Assembly: GCA_045806965.1 (NCBI GenBank)
Contig: JBJMIG010000060.1
Coordinates: forward strand, 24,613 to 88,612
Length of the DNA stretch: 64,000 nucleotides
Direction of reading: 5' to 3'
DNA from: DASYTH01 sp045806965
GTDB taxonomy: Bacteria; Actinomycetota; Actinomycetes; Mycobacteriales; Pseudonocardiaceae
Shown: positions 34,922 through 43,430 of the stretch, one piece after another
Numbering within the stretch: position 1 is the first letter of the stretch
Layout: each line of letters begins with the position of its first letter
Translations under genes and position numbers: made by a program
Notes under the pieces: generated by a model
The model's input: the letters and a program-made list of their open reading frames with translations, nothing else
What the model was told of the DNA's origin: nothing
The model's database searches: none

Positions 34922-35808
34922 CGCGCCGCGCTCCGGCCGGTCAGCGCCACCACGCCCGCACCGGCGATCAGGACCGCGGCGGGCAGCAGCAGCTGTCCGA
35001 ACACCAGCAGTTGCAGTGCGTCGGGTGTCCAGCCGAGCCGGTAGAGCACGTTGTCGAGGTTCGCCAGGTTGGCCAGCAGTGCGGCCGCGCCGAAGGCGAC
35101 GCCGATCCCGCCGAGCAGCACGTTTCGTTCCAGCCAGGCCAGTGCCAGCAGCCCGGCCGCGATCACCAGCAGCGCGGCGAAGCCGTAGATCAGGTACACG
35201 CCGAGCGCGGAGAAGGCCACCATGGCAAGCAGAACTCCGGCGAACAGACCGCCGGCGCGGGGGATGGCGCCCCGGCGCGGCCGGGTACACCAGAACAGCA
35301 CGGCGGCGGCCGCGGCCGCGGCCCCGATCAGGATCGGCAGGTTCACCGCGGGCGTGCTGTACAGCGCGGTGCGCGCCGGCACCAGTTCGTCCAGCAGAGG
35401 AACGCCGAGGACGAATCCGGCCAGCGCGGCGCCGGCGGCGACCAGGTAGGCCGTGGTGTCGGTCTCGACCCCGACACGCAGCGCCCGGCGCCGGTACCAC
35501 CAGGCGGTCGCCGCGAAGCCGCCGACGATCGCGAGGAACCAGTACCACGAGATCAGGTTCGGATACTTGACGTCCGAGAACGATCCAACGCCGTTGAACA
35601 GCGGGAACGCGCCCGGGTAGAGGGTGTAGAAGACCACCCCGTTCTCGCCGAACGGCGGCCATTCGATGGGCACGTAGCACAGCGGCGCCAGCAGGATCAG
35701 CACGCCGAACAGCAACAGGGGAAACGCCGAGGCGCGACGGTCGCGCCGGGCCTGGTGGCGCAGCGTGCGGACATCGGCGAGCAGCTCCTCGGCACTGGCA
35801 TCGGTCAT
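34918..35808 (-). CDS. Multi-spanning membrane protein of unknown function
   Basis: 296 residues from ATG 35808 (MTDASAEELLADVRTLRHQARRDRRASAFPLLLFG...). Seven to eight hydrophobic segments, with an N-terminal cytosolic helix. It is partnered with a winged-helix regulator, a common architecture in actinobacteria in which the target is not known. The longer start at 35829 overlaps the palindrome and is not used. Confidence 0.75.
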   Translation of the reverse strand: MTDASAEELLADVRTLRHQARRDRRASAFPLLLFGVLILLAPLCYVPIEWPPFGENGVVFYTLYPGAFPLFNGVGSFSDVKYPNLISWYWFLAIVGGFAATAWWYRRRALRVGVETDTTAYLVAAGAALAGFVLGVPLLDELVPARTALYSTPAVNLPILIGAAAAAAAVLFWCTRPRRGAIPRAGGLFAGVLLAMVAFSALGVYLIYGFAALLVIAAGLLALAWLERNVLLGGIGVAFGAAALLANLANLDNVLYRLGWTPDALQLLVFGQLLLPAAVLIAGAGVVALTGRSAAR

Positions 35809-35815
35809 GCCAATA

Positions 35816-35832
35816 AGTTTGTAATGCAAACT
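35816..35832 (-). promoter_or_regulatory. Palindrome before the membrane/regulator pair
   Basis: Inverted repeat AGTTTG-5-CAAACT (35816-35832). On the minus strand TTGACG lies about 17 bp upstream of a TACAAA, so the palindrome covers the putative -10. Candidate site for the 34529-34921 regulator. Confidence 0.5.
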
Positions 35833-35927
35833 AGTTGTGCGTCAAGTCACGGGACGGTGACGCAGGCCGGTCGGCGGCGTCGGCCTCGGGACGCGCGGCG
35901 GGCTGCCGGTGGGCGGGTCCGCGTCGC

Positions 35928-35933
35928 TAACCT
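35928..35933 (+). promoter_or_regulatory. Candidate -10 element of hisA (leaderless)
   Basis: TAACCT, 6 nt before GTG 35940; no ribosome site visible. Confidence 0.5.
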
Positions 35934-35939
35934 GCCGGG

Positions 35940-36671
35940 GTGACGTTCACCCTTCTCCCGGCCGTCGACGTGCGCGACGGCAAGGCGGTCCGGCTGGTAC
36001 AGGGCGAGGCCGGCACCGAGACCTATTACGGCGACCCGCTGGACGCGGCCCTGGCCTGGCAGGCCGACGGCGCCGAGTGGATCCATCTGGTCGACCTCGA
36101 TGCCGCGTTCGGCCGGGGCACCAACCGTGAGCTGCTGGCCGAGGTCGTCGGCCGCCTGGACGTGCGGGTCGAGCTGTCCGGCGGCATCCGCGACGACGAC
36201 TCACTCGCCGCGGCCTTGGCCACCGGCTGCGCCAGGGTCAATCTCGGCACCGCCGCCCTGGAGAACCCGGACTGGTGCGCGCGGGCCATCGCCGAGCACG
36301 GCGACCGCGTGGCCGTCGGCCTGGACGTCCGGATCACCGACGGGAACCATCGCCTGGCCGCCCGGGGCTGGACCTCCGACGGCGGCGACCTGTGGGAGCG
36401 GCTGGAGCGCCTCGACGCCGACGGCTGCGGCCGCTACGTGGTCACCGACGTCACCAGGGACGGCACGCTCAGCGGACCGAACCTGGCTCTGCTGCGCGCC
36501 ATCTGTGCCCGCACCAGCGCGCCGGTGATCGCCTCCGGCGGCGTGTCCGCGCTCGATGACCTGCGCGACCTCGCCACCGTCGACGGCGTGGAGGGCACCA
36601 TCATCGGCAAGGCCCTCTACGCCGGCGCATTCACCCTCCCCGACGCCCTCGCCGCCGTCCGCCCGACCTGA
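35940..36671 (+). CDS. priA: Phosphoribosyl isomerase A (HisA/PriA)
   Basis: 243-residue TIM barrel. Catalytic Asp residues lie in LLPAVDVRDGKAVRL (strand 1) and VVTDVTRDGTLSGPN (strand 5). In actinobacteria this protein normally isomerises both ProFAR (histidine) and PRA (tryptophan). No trpF is found in the window, in agreement with dual function; this cannot be proven from sequence here. GTG start at 35940. Confidence 0.93.
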   Translation: MTFTLLPAVDVRDGKAVRLVQGEAGTETYYGDPLDAALAWQADGAEWIHLVDLDAAFGRGTNRELLAEVVGRLDVRVELSGGIRDDDSLAAALATGCARVNLGTAALENPDWCARAIAEHGDRVAVGLDVRITDGNHRLAARGWTSDGGDLWERLERLDADGCGRYVVTDVTRDGTLSGPNLALLRAICARTSAPVIASGGVSALDDLRDLATVDGVEGTIIGKALYAGAFTLPDALAAVRPT

Positions 36672-36702
36672 CCCGAGCGCAGGGGCTCAGCGCCAGGCGG
36701 TT

Positions 36703-36729
36703 TACAGCGGAATGTCACCTTGCGCTGTA
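36703..36729. repeat. Family B palindromic repeat
   Basis: 27-bp element: TACAGCG (36703-36709) and CGCTGTA (36723-36729) flank the core GAATGTCACCTTG. Lies between the convergent hisA and PPOX genes and could act as a bidirectional stem-loop. Confidence 0.85.
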
Positions 36730-36741
36730 TCGGCCGCGGCG

Positions 36742-37125
36742 CTACTCGGTCAGGGCGATCGCGATTCCGACCGTGCCGCTGCGGCCGCGCCGCACCACGC
36801 TGCCGGTCACCGTCAACCACCCGAGCGGGCCGTACTTCGATCTGATCATCCGCCGCACCCGGGCCGCGGCCGCGTCGGGCAGCACCCGTGCGGTTCCCTT
36901 CAGCACCGGACCGCTCGGGTTGCCTCGGAAGTCGCACGCCGCGACCTCCACCTCGCCGTTGTTGCGGATCCGCTTGACCTTCCCGGTGTTCACCGGCGTC
37001 CAGACCACCAGCTCGTCCCCGTCGCGCACCACCCACAACGGGGTCGGCACCGGCGTGCCACTCTTCCGGAACGTCGTGAGCAACACGTACTTGCCCGCCG
37101 CGATCCGCTCCACATCCGTGCCCAT
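36742..37125 (-). CDS. PPOX-class F420-dependent oxidoreductase
   Basis: 127-residue split-barrel flavin/deazaflavin protein: YVLLTTFRKSGTPVPTPLWVV, KVKRIRNNGEVEVAACDFRGNPSGPVLKGTARVL. The short length and the KVKRIRNN pattern match the actinobacterial subfamily TIGR03666 that uses F420. Substrate unknown. ATG complementary to 37123-37125. Confidence 0.87.
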   Translation of the reverse strand: MGTDVERIAAGKYVLLTTFRKSGTPVPTPLWVVRDGDELVVWTPVNTGKVKRIRNNGEVEVAACDFRGNPSGPVLKGTARVLPDAAAARVRRMIRSKYGPLGWLTVTGSVVRRGRSGTVGIAIALTE

Positions 37126-37155
37126 GCGGCGAACATAGCGCCCGCGCGGGTCCGC

Positions 37156-37230
37156 TCAGGACGTCAGTTCGCTCAGGTCGACCGAAACGGCAGCGGATCG
37201 CCGACCATCAGCTTGCCCGTGCTGATCCCG
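37156..37230 (-). pseudogene. Possible Uma2 C-terminal remnant with frameshift
   Basis: Between two genes, one frame reads GKLMVGDPLPF and a shifted frame continues as VSVDLSELTS before a stop. Together they resemble the end of Uma2 proteins (PFPVTVDLAELT-like). The remnant is only about 25 codons, so this is a tentative match. Confidence 0.3.
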
Positions 37231-37232
37231 GC

Positions 37233-37967
37233 CTATGGGGTCCTGCGGCGCAGGGTGGCGGCGCCGAGGATGAGGGCGGCCACGGCGCAGGCCGCGACGA
37301 CGATCAGGTTGCGGGTGAGGGTGCCGTCGAAGGTGGCCGACCGGGTGACGTGGGTGAGGGCGTCGACGGCGTAGGACAGGGGCATCACGTTGGACAGCGC
37401 GTTGAGCAGCCAGCCCATGTCGCCGCGCGCCACGAACAGGCCGCACAGCAGGATCTGGGGAAGCACGAACAACGGCATGAACTGGATGGCCTGGAACTCC
37501 GAGGTGGCGAACGCGGACACGAACAGGCCGAGCGCCATGCCGAGCAGCGCGTCGAGCAAGGCGATGAGCAGCAGCGTCCACAGCGGGCCGGCGACGTCGA
37601 GACCGAGCCAGGTGACGCTGATCCCGGCGGCGACGGCCACCTGGATCACGGCCACCAGGCCGAACGCGAGCGCGTAGCCGAAGAGCAGGTCCAGCTTGCC
37701 GATCGGCAGGGTCATCAGGCGCTCGAGCGTGCCGGTGGTGCGCTCGCGCAGGGTGGTCACCGAGGTGATCAGGAACATGATCAGGAACGGGAACACGCCC
37801 AGCAGCGCGGGGGCCACCTGGGAGAACTGCAGCTCGGAGTTGAACACGTAGCGCAGCAGCACCATCAGCAGGGATGGCACCAGCACCAGCATGACGACGG
37901 TGCGCGGGTCGTGCCGCAGCTGGCGGAGAATCCGCTTCGCGGTGGCCAGGGTCAGGGCGGGACTCAC
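37233..37967 (-). CDS. ABC-2 type transporter permease
   Basis: 244 residues with about six membrane helices, beginning at the first (TVVMLVLVPSLLMVLLRYVF). LRERTTGTLERLMTLPIGKLDLLFGYALAFGL is the conserved ABC-2 loop. Works with the overlapping ATPase (4-bp overlap) as an exporter of a drug or lipid-like compound. The pair is followed upstream by a TetR gene. Confidence 0.92.
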   Translation of the reverse strand: MSPALTLATAKRILRQLRHDPRTVVMLVLVPSLLMVLLRYVFNSELQFSQVAPALLGVFPFLIMFLITSVTTLRERTTGTLERLMTLPIGKLDLLFGYALAFGLVAVIQVAVAAGISVTWLGLDVAGPLWTLLLIALLDALLGMALGLFVSAFATSEFQAIQFMPLFVLPQILLCGLFVARGDMGWLLNALSNVMPLSYAVDALTHVTRSATFDGTLTRNLIVVAACAVAALILGAATLRRRTP

Positions 37968-38692
37968 GACATCACCTCCTGGGTACGGACCAGGTGCAGG
38001 AACGCCTGCTCGAGGTCGGCGGTCCCGGTGGCGTTGCGCAGGCCGTCCGGGGTGTCCTCGGCGAGCACCCGGCCATCGCGCATCAGCAGCAGTCGGTGGC
38101 AGCGGGCGGCCTCGTCCATCACATGACTGGACACGAGCAGGGTGACGCCGCGGTCCACCAGCCGGTGGAACAGCCCCCAGAGGTCGTCGCGCAGCACCGG
38201 GTCGAGGCCGACCGTCGGCTCGTCGAGGACCAGCAGCTCGGGCGAGCCGAGCAGGGCGACGGCGAGATTGGCCCGGCTGCGCTCGCCGCCGGAGAGTTGG
38301 GCGACCAGCTTGTCCTCGTGGTCGGCCAGGTCGACCTCGGTGATCACCCGGCGCACGTCGGTGGCCGGCGCCCCGAGGATCGCCGCGAAGTAGCGGAGGT
38401 TCTCGGTGACGGTGAGGTCGGCGTAGATCGACGGGCTCTGCGTGGCGTAGCCGATTTGGCGGCGCAGCGGCGGGCTCCCGGCCGGCAGACCGAGCACGGT
38501 GACCGTGCCGGCCGCCACGATCTGCACACCGACGATCGCCCGCATGAGCGTGGTCTTGCCGCAGCCGCTCGGTCCGAGCAGGCCGGTGACCTGGCCTTTC
38601 GGCACCGCGACGCGAATGGACTTCAGCACGTCGCGGCCGCCGCGGCGCACGCGGAGGTCCTCGACGACGACGGCGTCAGGGTAATTGGCCAT
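37964..38692 (-). CDS. ABC exporter ATP-binding protein
   Basis: 242 residues: Walker A GPSGCGKTT, signature LSGGERSR, Walker B LLVLDEPTVGLDP, and SSHVMDEAARC. DrrA/CcmA-type ATPase paired with the ABC-2 permease. Transcribed away from a TetR gene 57 bp upstream, whose stop lies at 38750. Substrate unknown. Confidence 0.93.
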   Translation of the reverse strand: MANYPDAVVVEDLRVRRGGRDVLKSIRVAVPKGQVTGLLGPSGCGKTTLMRAIVGVQIVAAGTVTVLGLPAGSPPLRRQIGYATQSPSIYADLTVTENLRYFAAILGAPATDVRRVITEVDLADHEDKLVAQLSGGERSRANLAVALLGSPELLVLDEPTVGLDPVLRDDLWGLFHRLVDRGVTLLVSSHVMDEAARCHRLLLMRDGRVLAEDTPDGLRNATGTADLEQAFLHLVRTQEVMS

Positions 38693-38749
38693 GCGTTTAA
38701 TTCTGCGCTCGTTGAGTACTCCCCGTCAAGGGCGGAACTCCCCATCCGC

Positions 38750-39319
38750 TCAGTCGATGTAGCGCTGAAGCACCGGCGCGACCAAGGCCACCAGCTCGTC
38801 CTCGTCCAGCGTGGCGATCGGCTCCACGCCGACGATGTAGCGCATCATGGCGAGCCCCATGACGTGCGAGACCAACGCGGTGAGCCGCACCTTCGGCACG
38901 CCGAGCGCCTCGGACACCTTGGCCAGCATCACCCGCTCGATGAACTGGCGGAGCATCGCGGCCGCCGCCGCGTTGGTGGACACCGAACGGACCAGGGCCA
39001 GGAACGACGTGCGGGTCACCGGCTCGCGCCACAGCCCAAGGAACAGCCGCAGGATTCGCTCGCCGGCGCCGGAGCGCGGGCCGTCCAGGATGATCCCCAG
39101 CGCGGTCTGCGGGTCGATCGGCAGGTCGAGCGCGGCCACGAACACCTGGTCCTTGGTGCCGTAGAAATGGTGTACCAGCGCGGGGTTCACCCCGGCGTCG
39201 GCGGCGATCCCGCGGATCGTGGTGCCGTCGTAGCCCCGCTCGCCGAACAGGTTGCGCGCGGCAGTCAGGATGTGCTCCCGCGTCTCGTTCTGCCCGGGAC
39301 GCCGCCCAGTGCGCGCCAT
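38750..39319 (-). CDS. TetR-family regulator (first of a paralogous pair)
   Basis: 189 residues from ATG 39319. N-terminal HTH ILTAARNLFGERGYDGTTIRGIAADAGVNPALVHHFYGTKDQVF; C-terminal domain of TetR_C_33 type, ending LVALVAPVLQRYI. Clearly paralogous to 40479-41093 (shared LVRSVS, MRY/ARY..EP, VAP..QRY). Just upstream of the ABC exporter genes in transcription order, so likely their regulator. The upstream sequence contains AATCG-C-CGATT around 39337. Confidence 0.9.
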   Translation of the reverse strand: MARTGRRPGQNETREHILTAARNLFGERGYDGTTIRGIAADAGVNPALVHHFYGTKDQVFVAALDLPIDPQTALGIILDGPRSGAGERILRLFLGLWREPVTRTSFLALVRSVSTNAAAAAMLRQFIERVMLAKVSEALGVPKVRLTALVSHVMGLAMMRYIVGVEPIATLDEDELVALVAPVLQRYID

Positions 39320-39357
39320 GCCAGCCAGTATTACCAATCGCCGATTACCAGTGCCCG

Positions 39358-39363
39358 TAGGCT
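39358..39363 (+). promoter_or_regulatory. Candidate -10 element of hisF (leaderless)
   Basis: TAGGCT, 7 nt before ATG 39371. Confidence 0.45.
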
Positions 39364-39370
39364 CGGCGGC

Positions 39371-40135
39371 ATGCCAGTAGCGGTTCGGGTGATTCCGTGT
39401 CTCGACGTCGATGCGGGCCGCGTGGTGAAGGGCGTCAACTTCACCGGCCTGCGCGACGCGGGCGATCCGGTCGAGCTGGCCGCCAGCTACGACGCGGAGG
39501 GCGCCGACGAGCTGACCTTTCTGGACGTGACCGCCTCCGCGACCGAGCGGGAGACCACCTATGACGTGGTGCGCCGCACCGCCGAGCAGGTGTTCATCCC
39601 GCTCACCGTCGGCGGTGGTGTTCGCGCGGTGTCCGATGTGGACAGGCTGTTGCGGGCCGGCGCGGACAAGGTCAGCATCAACACCGCCGCGATCGAACGG
39701 CCCGAACTGCTCCATGAGGCGGCCCAACTGTTTGGTTCGCAGTGCATCGTGCTCTCGGTGGACGCGCGCCGGGTGCCGGGCGGCGACTGGTTCGAGGTCA
39801 CCACGCACGGCGGCCGGCGTGGCACCGGGATCGACGCGGTCGGCTGGGCGGCGCGCGGTCAGGAGCTCGGGGTCGGGGAGATCCTGCTCAACTCGATGGA
39901 CGCGGACGGCACCAAGGCCGGCTTCGACCTCGAACTGATCGAGCTGGTGCGCGCGCGGGTGGACGTCCCCTTGATCGCCAGCGGCGGCGCCGGCGCGGTC
40001 GAGCACTTCGTCCCGGCGGTGTCCGCCGGTGCCGACGCGGTGCTCGCGGCGAGCGTGTTCCACTTCGGACAGTTGCGGATCGGTGAGGTCAAGCAGGCGC
40101 TGGGGAAGGCCGGGGTGGAGGTGCGGTGGCCCTAG
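39371..40135 (+). CDS. hisF: Imidazole glycerol phosphate synthase, cyclase subunit
   Basis: 254-residue TIM barrel making IGP and AICAR with HisH-derived ammonia. Catalytic Asp residues in RVIPCLDVDAGRVVKG and LLNSMDADGTKAGFDLELI; phosphate loops PLTVGGGVR and IASGGAGA. The end overlaps hisI by 10 bp. Confidence 0.96.
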   Translation: MPVAVRVIPCLDVDAGRVVKGVNFTGLRDAGDPVELAASYDAEGADELTFLDVTASATERETTYDVVRRTAEQVFIPLTVGGGVRAVSDVDRLLRAGADKVSINTAAIERPELLHEAAQLFGSQCIVLSVDARRVPGGDWFEVTTHGGRRGTGIDAVGWAARGQELGVGEILLNSMDADGTKAGFDLELIELVRARVDVPLIASGGAGAVEHFVPAVSAGADAVLAASVFHFGQLRIGEVKQALGKAGVEVRWP

Positions 40136-40470
40136 CTCCCGAGCTGGCCAACCGGTTGAAGCGCAACGCCGACGGGCTGGTCTGCGCGGTGGCCCAGCAG
40201 CGCGGCACCGGCGAGGTGCTGATGGTCGCCTGGATGAACGACGAGGCACTCGAACGTACGCTGCACACCCGGGCGGCCACGTACTTCTCCCGCAGCCGCA
40301 ACGAGATCTGGGTCAAGGGCGAGACCTCCGGGCACACCCAGCTGGTGCACGAGGTACGCCTCGACTGCGACGGGGACACCGTGCTGCTGATCGTCGAGCA
40401 GACCGGGGCCGCGTGCCACACCGGCGCCCGCACCTGCTTCGACGAGGACGTGCTGCTCGAGGCGCCGTAG
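40126..40470 (+). CDS. hisI: Phosphoribosyl-AMP cyclohydrolase
   Basis: 114 residues, monofunctional (no HisE domain). VLMVAWMNDEALERTLHTRAATYFSRSRNEIWVKGETSGHTQ, DCDGDTVLLIVEQTGAACHTGARTCF give the zinc and magnesium ligands. GTG start overlaps hisF. Convergent with a TetR gene 8 bp away. Confidence 0.95.
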   Translation: MALAPELANRLKRNADGLVCAVAQQRGTGEVLMVAWMNDEALERTLHTRAATYFSRSRNEIWVKGETSGHTQLVHEVRLDCDGDTVLLIVEQTGAACHTGARTCFDEDVLLEAP

Positions 40471-40478
40471 CCGGGCGG

Positions 40479-41093
40479 TCAGTCCAGGTCGCCGGTGAGG
40501 TAGCGCTGCACGTTGGGCGCGACCGCGGCGACGATGGTCTCGATGTCCGCGGAGGCCATCGGCTCGAACTTGAGCACGTAGCGGGCCATCCCCATGCCGA
40601 CCATCTGCGAGCCGACCAGGCAGCCCCGCAAGTGCGCCCGGTCCTCGGTGACCCCACTGGCGATGCGGGTGAACACCTGGTTGACGAAGAAGTCGTGCAG
40701 CAGATGCGCGGCCTGCTCGTGGCCGGAGACACTGCGCACCAGCGCGGTGAAGTGGCCACCGCCGGTCGAGTCCCATGTGGACAGAAACATCCGCACGATC
40801 CGCTCGCCGAGCTGCTCCGCCGGCCCGGCGGCCAACTGGCCGATCACCTCCGCCGGCTCGAACGGCAGTTGCAGGACGGCCTTGAGGAACAGACCCTCCT
40901 TGCTGCCGAACCAGTGGTTCACCATGGCCGCGTCCACCCCGGCCCTGGTCGCGATGGCGCGCACGGTGGCACCGTCGTAGCCCTGCTCGGCGAACACCGC
41001 CCTGGCCGCGTCGAGCAGCGCGGTCCTGGTGTCCGTGCCGCCCGGCCGGCGACCTCGCCGGCGCGCCGTTGTCGTCTGCGCGGTGTCCCTCAC
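40479..41093 (-). CDS. TetR-family regulator (second of a paralogous pair)
   Basis: 204 residues from GTG 41093; a GTG at 41114 is the alternative start. HTH LLDAARAVFAEQGYDGATVRAIATRAGVDAAMVNHWFGSKEGLF, and a C-terminal domain matching the first TetR of the pair. Divergent from trpE. The target is not evident; the ABC exporter at 37233-38692 or self-regulation are candidates. Confidence 0.88.
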   Translation of the reverse strand: MRDTAQTTTARRRGRRPGGTDTRTALLDAARAVFAEQGYDGATVRAIATRAGVDAAMVNHWFGSKEGLFLKAVLQLPFEPAEVIGQLAAGPAEQLGERIVRMFLSTWDSTGGGHFTALVRSVSGHEQAAHLLHDFFVNQVFTRIASGVTEDRAHLRGCLVGSQMVGMGMARYVLKFEPMASADIETIVAAVAPNVQRYLTGDLD

Positions 41094-41123
41094 CGATCCA
41101 TGATGGCCCGGCACGCAAGATTT

Positions 41124-41139
41124 TTCAACATGTAGTGAA
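41124..41139. promoter_or_regulatory. Imperfect palindrome between tetR and trpE
   Basis: TTCA-8-TGAA (TTCAACATGTAGTGAA), AT-rich against its context. Lies 31 bp before the TetR start and 56 bp before trpE, in position to serve as a TetR operator. Confidence 0.4.
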
Positions 41140-41194
41140 TTCAACGGTGTCGCCGCCCCCGATCGGGTTGGACCGACCCGGCAGAATCACCGGC

Positions 41195-42748
41195 ATGGTC
41201 AGCATGGTCGACGGCGCCAGCCCAACGACCGGGATGGGCGCGATCAGCCCGACCCGTGCCGAGTTCCACCAACTCGCCGCCAACCGCCGGGTCATCCCGG
41301 TGGTCCGCCGGGTGCTCGCCGACGCCGAGACGCCGGTCGGGGTGTACCGCAAGCTGGCCGCCGGGCGTCCCGGCACCTTCCTGCTCGAGTCCGCGGAGAA
41401 CGGCCGCTCCTGGTCGCGCTGGTCGTTCGTGGGGGTACGCAGCCCGGCCGCGCTCACCGTGTCCGCGAGCGGGCAGGCGCACTGGACCGGCGCGCCCCCG
41501 GTCGGGCTCCCGCTCGACGGCGATCCGCTGGCCGCGTTGCGCGAGACGGTCGAGCTACTGCACACCGATCCGCTGCCCGGGATGCCCCCGCTGACCGGGG
41601 GGATGGTCGGCTACATCGGCTACGACGCGGTGCGCCGGCTGGAGCGGCTGCCCTCGATCGCCGAGGACGACCTGCGGCTGCCTGAGATGATCATGCTGTT
41701 GGCCACCGACCTCGCCGCGCTCGACCACCACGAGGGCACCATCACGCTGATCGCCAATGCGGTGAACTGGGACGACACCCCGGCCAGGGTGGACGCCGCC
41801 TACGACGACGCGGTGCGCCGGCTGGACGCGATGACCGGCGAGCTTCAGACCCATGCCCTGCCGACGGCCGCCGTGTTCGCCCGGCCCCGCCCGGAGTATC
41901 TCCGCAGGCGCGACCGTGAGGAGTACTGCGCCGCGGTGCGCAGGGCCAAGGCGGAGATCCAGGCCGGCGAGGCGTTCCAGGTAGTCCTCTCGCAGCGGTT
42001 CGAGATGCACACGAGGGCCGATCCGCTGGACATCTACCGGGTGCTGCGCACCACCAACCCCAGCCCGTACATGTACCTGCTCCGGTTGGACGGCTTCGAC
42101 ATCGTGGGCTCCAGTCCGGAGTCGCTGGTCACCGTGCGCGACGGACGGGCGACCACTCACCCGATCGCCGGCACTCGGTGGCGCAGCGCCGATCCCGAGG
42201 AGGACGCACTGCTCGAGAAGGACCTGCTGGCCGACGAGAAGGAGCGCGCCGAGCACCTGATGCTCGTCGACCTCGGCCGCAACGACCTCGGCCGGGTGTG
42301 CAAACCGGGCACGGTGCACGTGGTCGACTTCTTCCGGGTGGAGCGCTACAGCCACGTCATGCACATCGTCTCGACGGTCACCGGGGAGCTTGCCGACGGC
42401 AAGACCGCGTTCGACGCGGTGGCCGCCTGCTTCCCGGCCGGGACGCTGTCCGGCGCGCCGAAGCCGAGGGCCATGGAGCTGATCGAACAGCTCGAGCCGA
42501 CCCGGCGCGCGCTCTACGGCGGCGTGGTCGGTTATCTGGACTTCGCAGGCGACGCGGACACCGCGATCGCCATCCGGACCGCGCTGATCCGCGACGGGGT
42601 GGCATACGTGCAGGCCGGCGCCGGCATCGTGGCCGACTCCGATCCGGTCTACGAGGACACCGAGTGCGTCAACAAGGCGGGCGCGGTACTGGCCGCCATC
42701 GCCACCGCCGGCACCATGCGCCCGGCCGTCGGGGCCACCGATGCCTGA
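41195..42748 (+). CDS. trpE: Anthranilate synthase component I
   Basis: First committed step of tryptophan synthesis, chorismate to anthranilate with a separate TrpG. 517 residues from ATG 41195. The feedback-binding element reads FLLESAENGRSW; the catalytic domain has AFQVVLSQRF, NPSPYMYLL, GSSPESLV, GTRWR and FPAGTLSGAPK. No trpG or trpD is in the window. A CAGAAT is 7 nt before the ATG, so the message may be leaderless; I see no leader peptide with Trp codons. Confidence 0.94.
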   Translation: MVSMVDGASPTTGMGAISPTRAEFHQLAANRRVIPVVRRVLADAETPVGVYRKLAAGRPGTFLLESAENGRSWSRWSFVGVRSPAALTVSASGQAHWTGAPPVGLPLDGDPLAALRETVELLHTDPLPGMPPLTGGMVGYIGYDAVRRLERLPSIAEDDLRLPEMIMLLATDLAALDHHEGTITLIANAVNWDDTPARVDAAYDDAVRRLDAMTGELQTHALPTAAVFARPRPEYLRRRDREEYCAAVRRAKAEIQAGEAFQVVLSQRFEMHTRADPLDIYRVLRTTNPSPYMYLLRLDGFDIVGSSPESLVTVRDGRATTHPIAGTRWRSADPEEDALLEKDLLADEKERAEHLMLVDLGRNDLGRVCKPGTVHVVDFFRVERYSHVMHIVSTVTGELADGKTAFDAVAACFPAGTLSGAPKPRAMELIEQLEPTRRALYGGVVGYLDFAGDADTAIAIRTALIRDGVAYVQAGAGIVADSDPVYEDTECVNKAGAVLAAIATAGTMRPAVGATDA

Positions 42749-43349
42749 CCGGCGGCCACTGTGGATCATCACGGTGGCGTTGCCGCTGGCCGCCGCGGCG
42801 CTCTGGGGCTCCTCGCGGCTGGTCTGGGCCACCGAACTCCACCGGCAGGCGGGCACCGGCGCGGCGACCGCGGTGGACCGGACCGGCGCCGAGGTCGCCC
42901 CGCTGGTGCCGCTCGCGCTGCTGGCCCTGGCCGGGGTGGCCGCCGTGGTCGCGGTCCGCGGCTGGCCGCGGCGCCTGGTCGGGGTGCTGCTCGGGCTCGC
43001 CGGGCTGACCGCCGCCGGCCTTGCCGTGTTCACCGGCGGCAGCGCGGGTTTCCCGCCGTGGGGCCGCGGTTTGGCGATGTTCGCCGGGTTGCTCTTAGTG
43101 TTCGGCGGCGGGCTAACCGTGCTGGCGAGCACAACTCTGCCCACGCTCGGGGCCGGTTACCAGGTGCGCGGCGGCGCGCGGCGCTCCAACGACGGCGGCG
43201 ACAGCGATGACGGCGGCGGTGACACTGACACTGACAGTCACCCTGACAGTGACACGGACGACACCGACAACGGCGGCGGCAGCGGCAACTACGCCGACGC
43301 CGACCTGTGGCGATCCTTGTCAGACGGTGAGGATCCCACTACCCGATGA
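42741..43349 (+). CDS. Trp-biosynthesis-associated membrane protein (TIGR02234-like)
   Basis: 202 residues with about three to four hydrophobic segments in the first 135, then an acidic tail made of Asp/Thr/Ser/Gly repeats (DDGGGDTDTDSHPDSDTD). This matches the actinobacterial trp-operon membrane protein found between trpE and trpC, of unknown function. Overlaps trpE by 8 bp. Confidence 0.87.
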   Translation: MPDRRPLWIITVALPLAAAALWGSSRLVWATELHRQAGTGAATAVDRTGAEVAPLVPLALLALAGVAAVVAVRGWPRRLVGVLLGLAGLTAAGLAVFTGGSAGFPPWGRGLAMFAGLLLVFGGGLTVLASTTLPTLGAGYQVRGGARRSNDGGDSDDGGGDTDTDSHPDSDTDDTDNGGGSGNYADADLWRSLSDGEDPTTR

Positions 43350-43430
43350 ACCTTGAGCCGGACCCGGTGCGAAACCGCTATGTGGCGCGGGGTTAGCATC
43401 CCAAGCGGCGGGAAGGGGCATGTTCTAGTG

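Noticed and set aside
41140..41195. trp leader peptide/attenuator
   Set aside because: Too short, no Trp-codon run, no paired stems before trpE.
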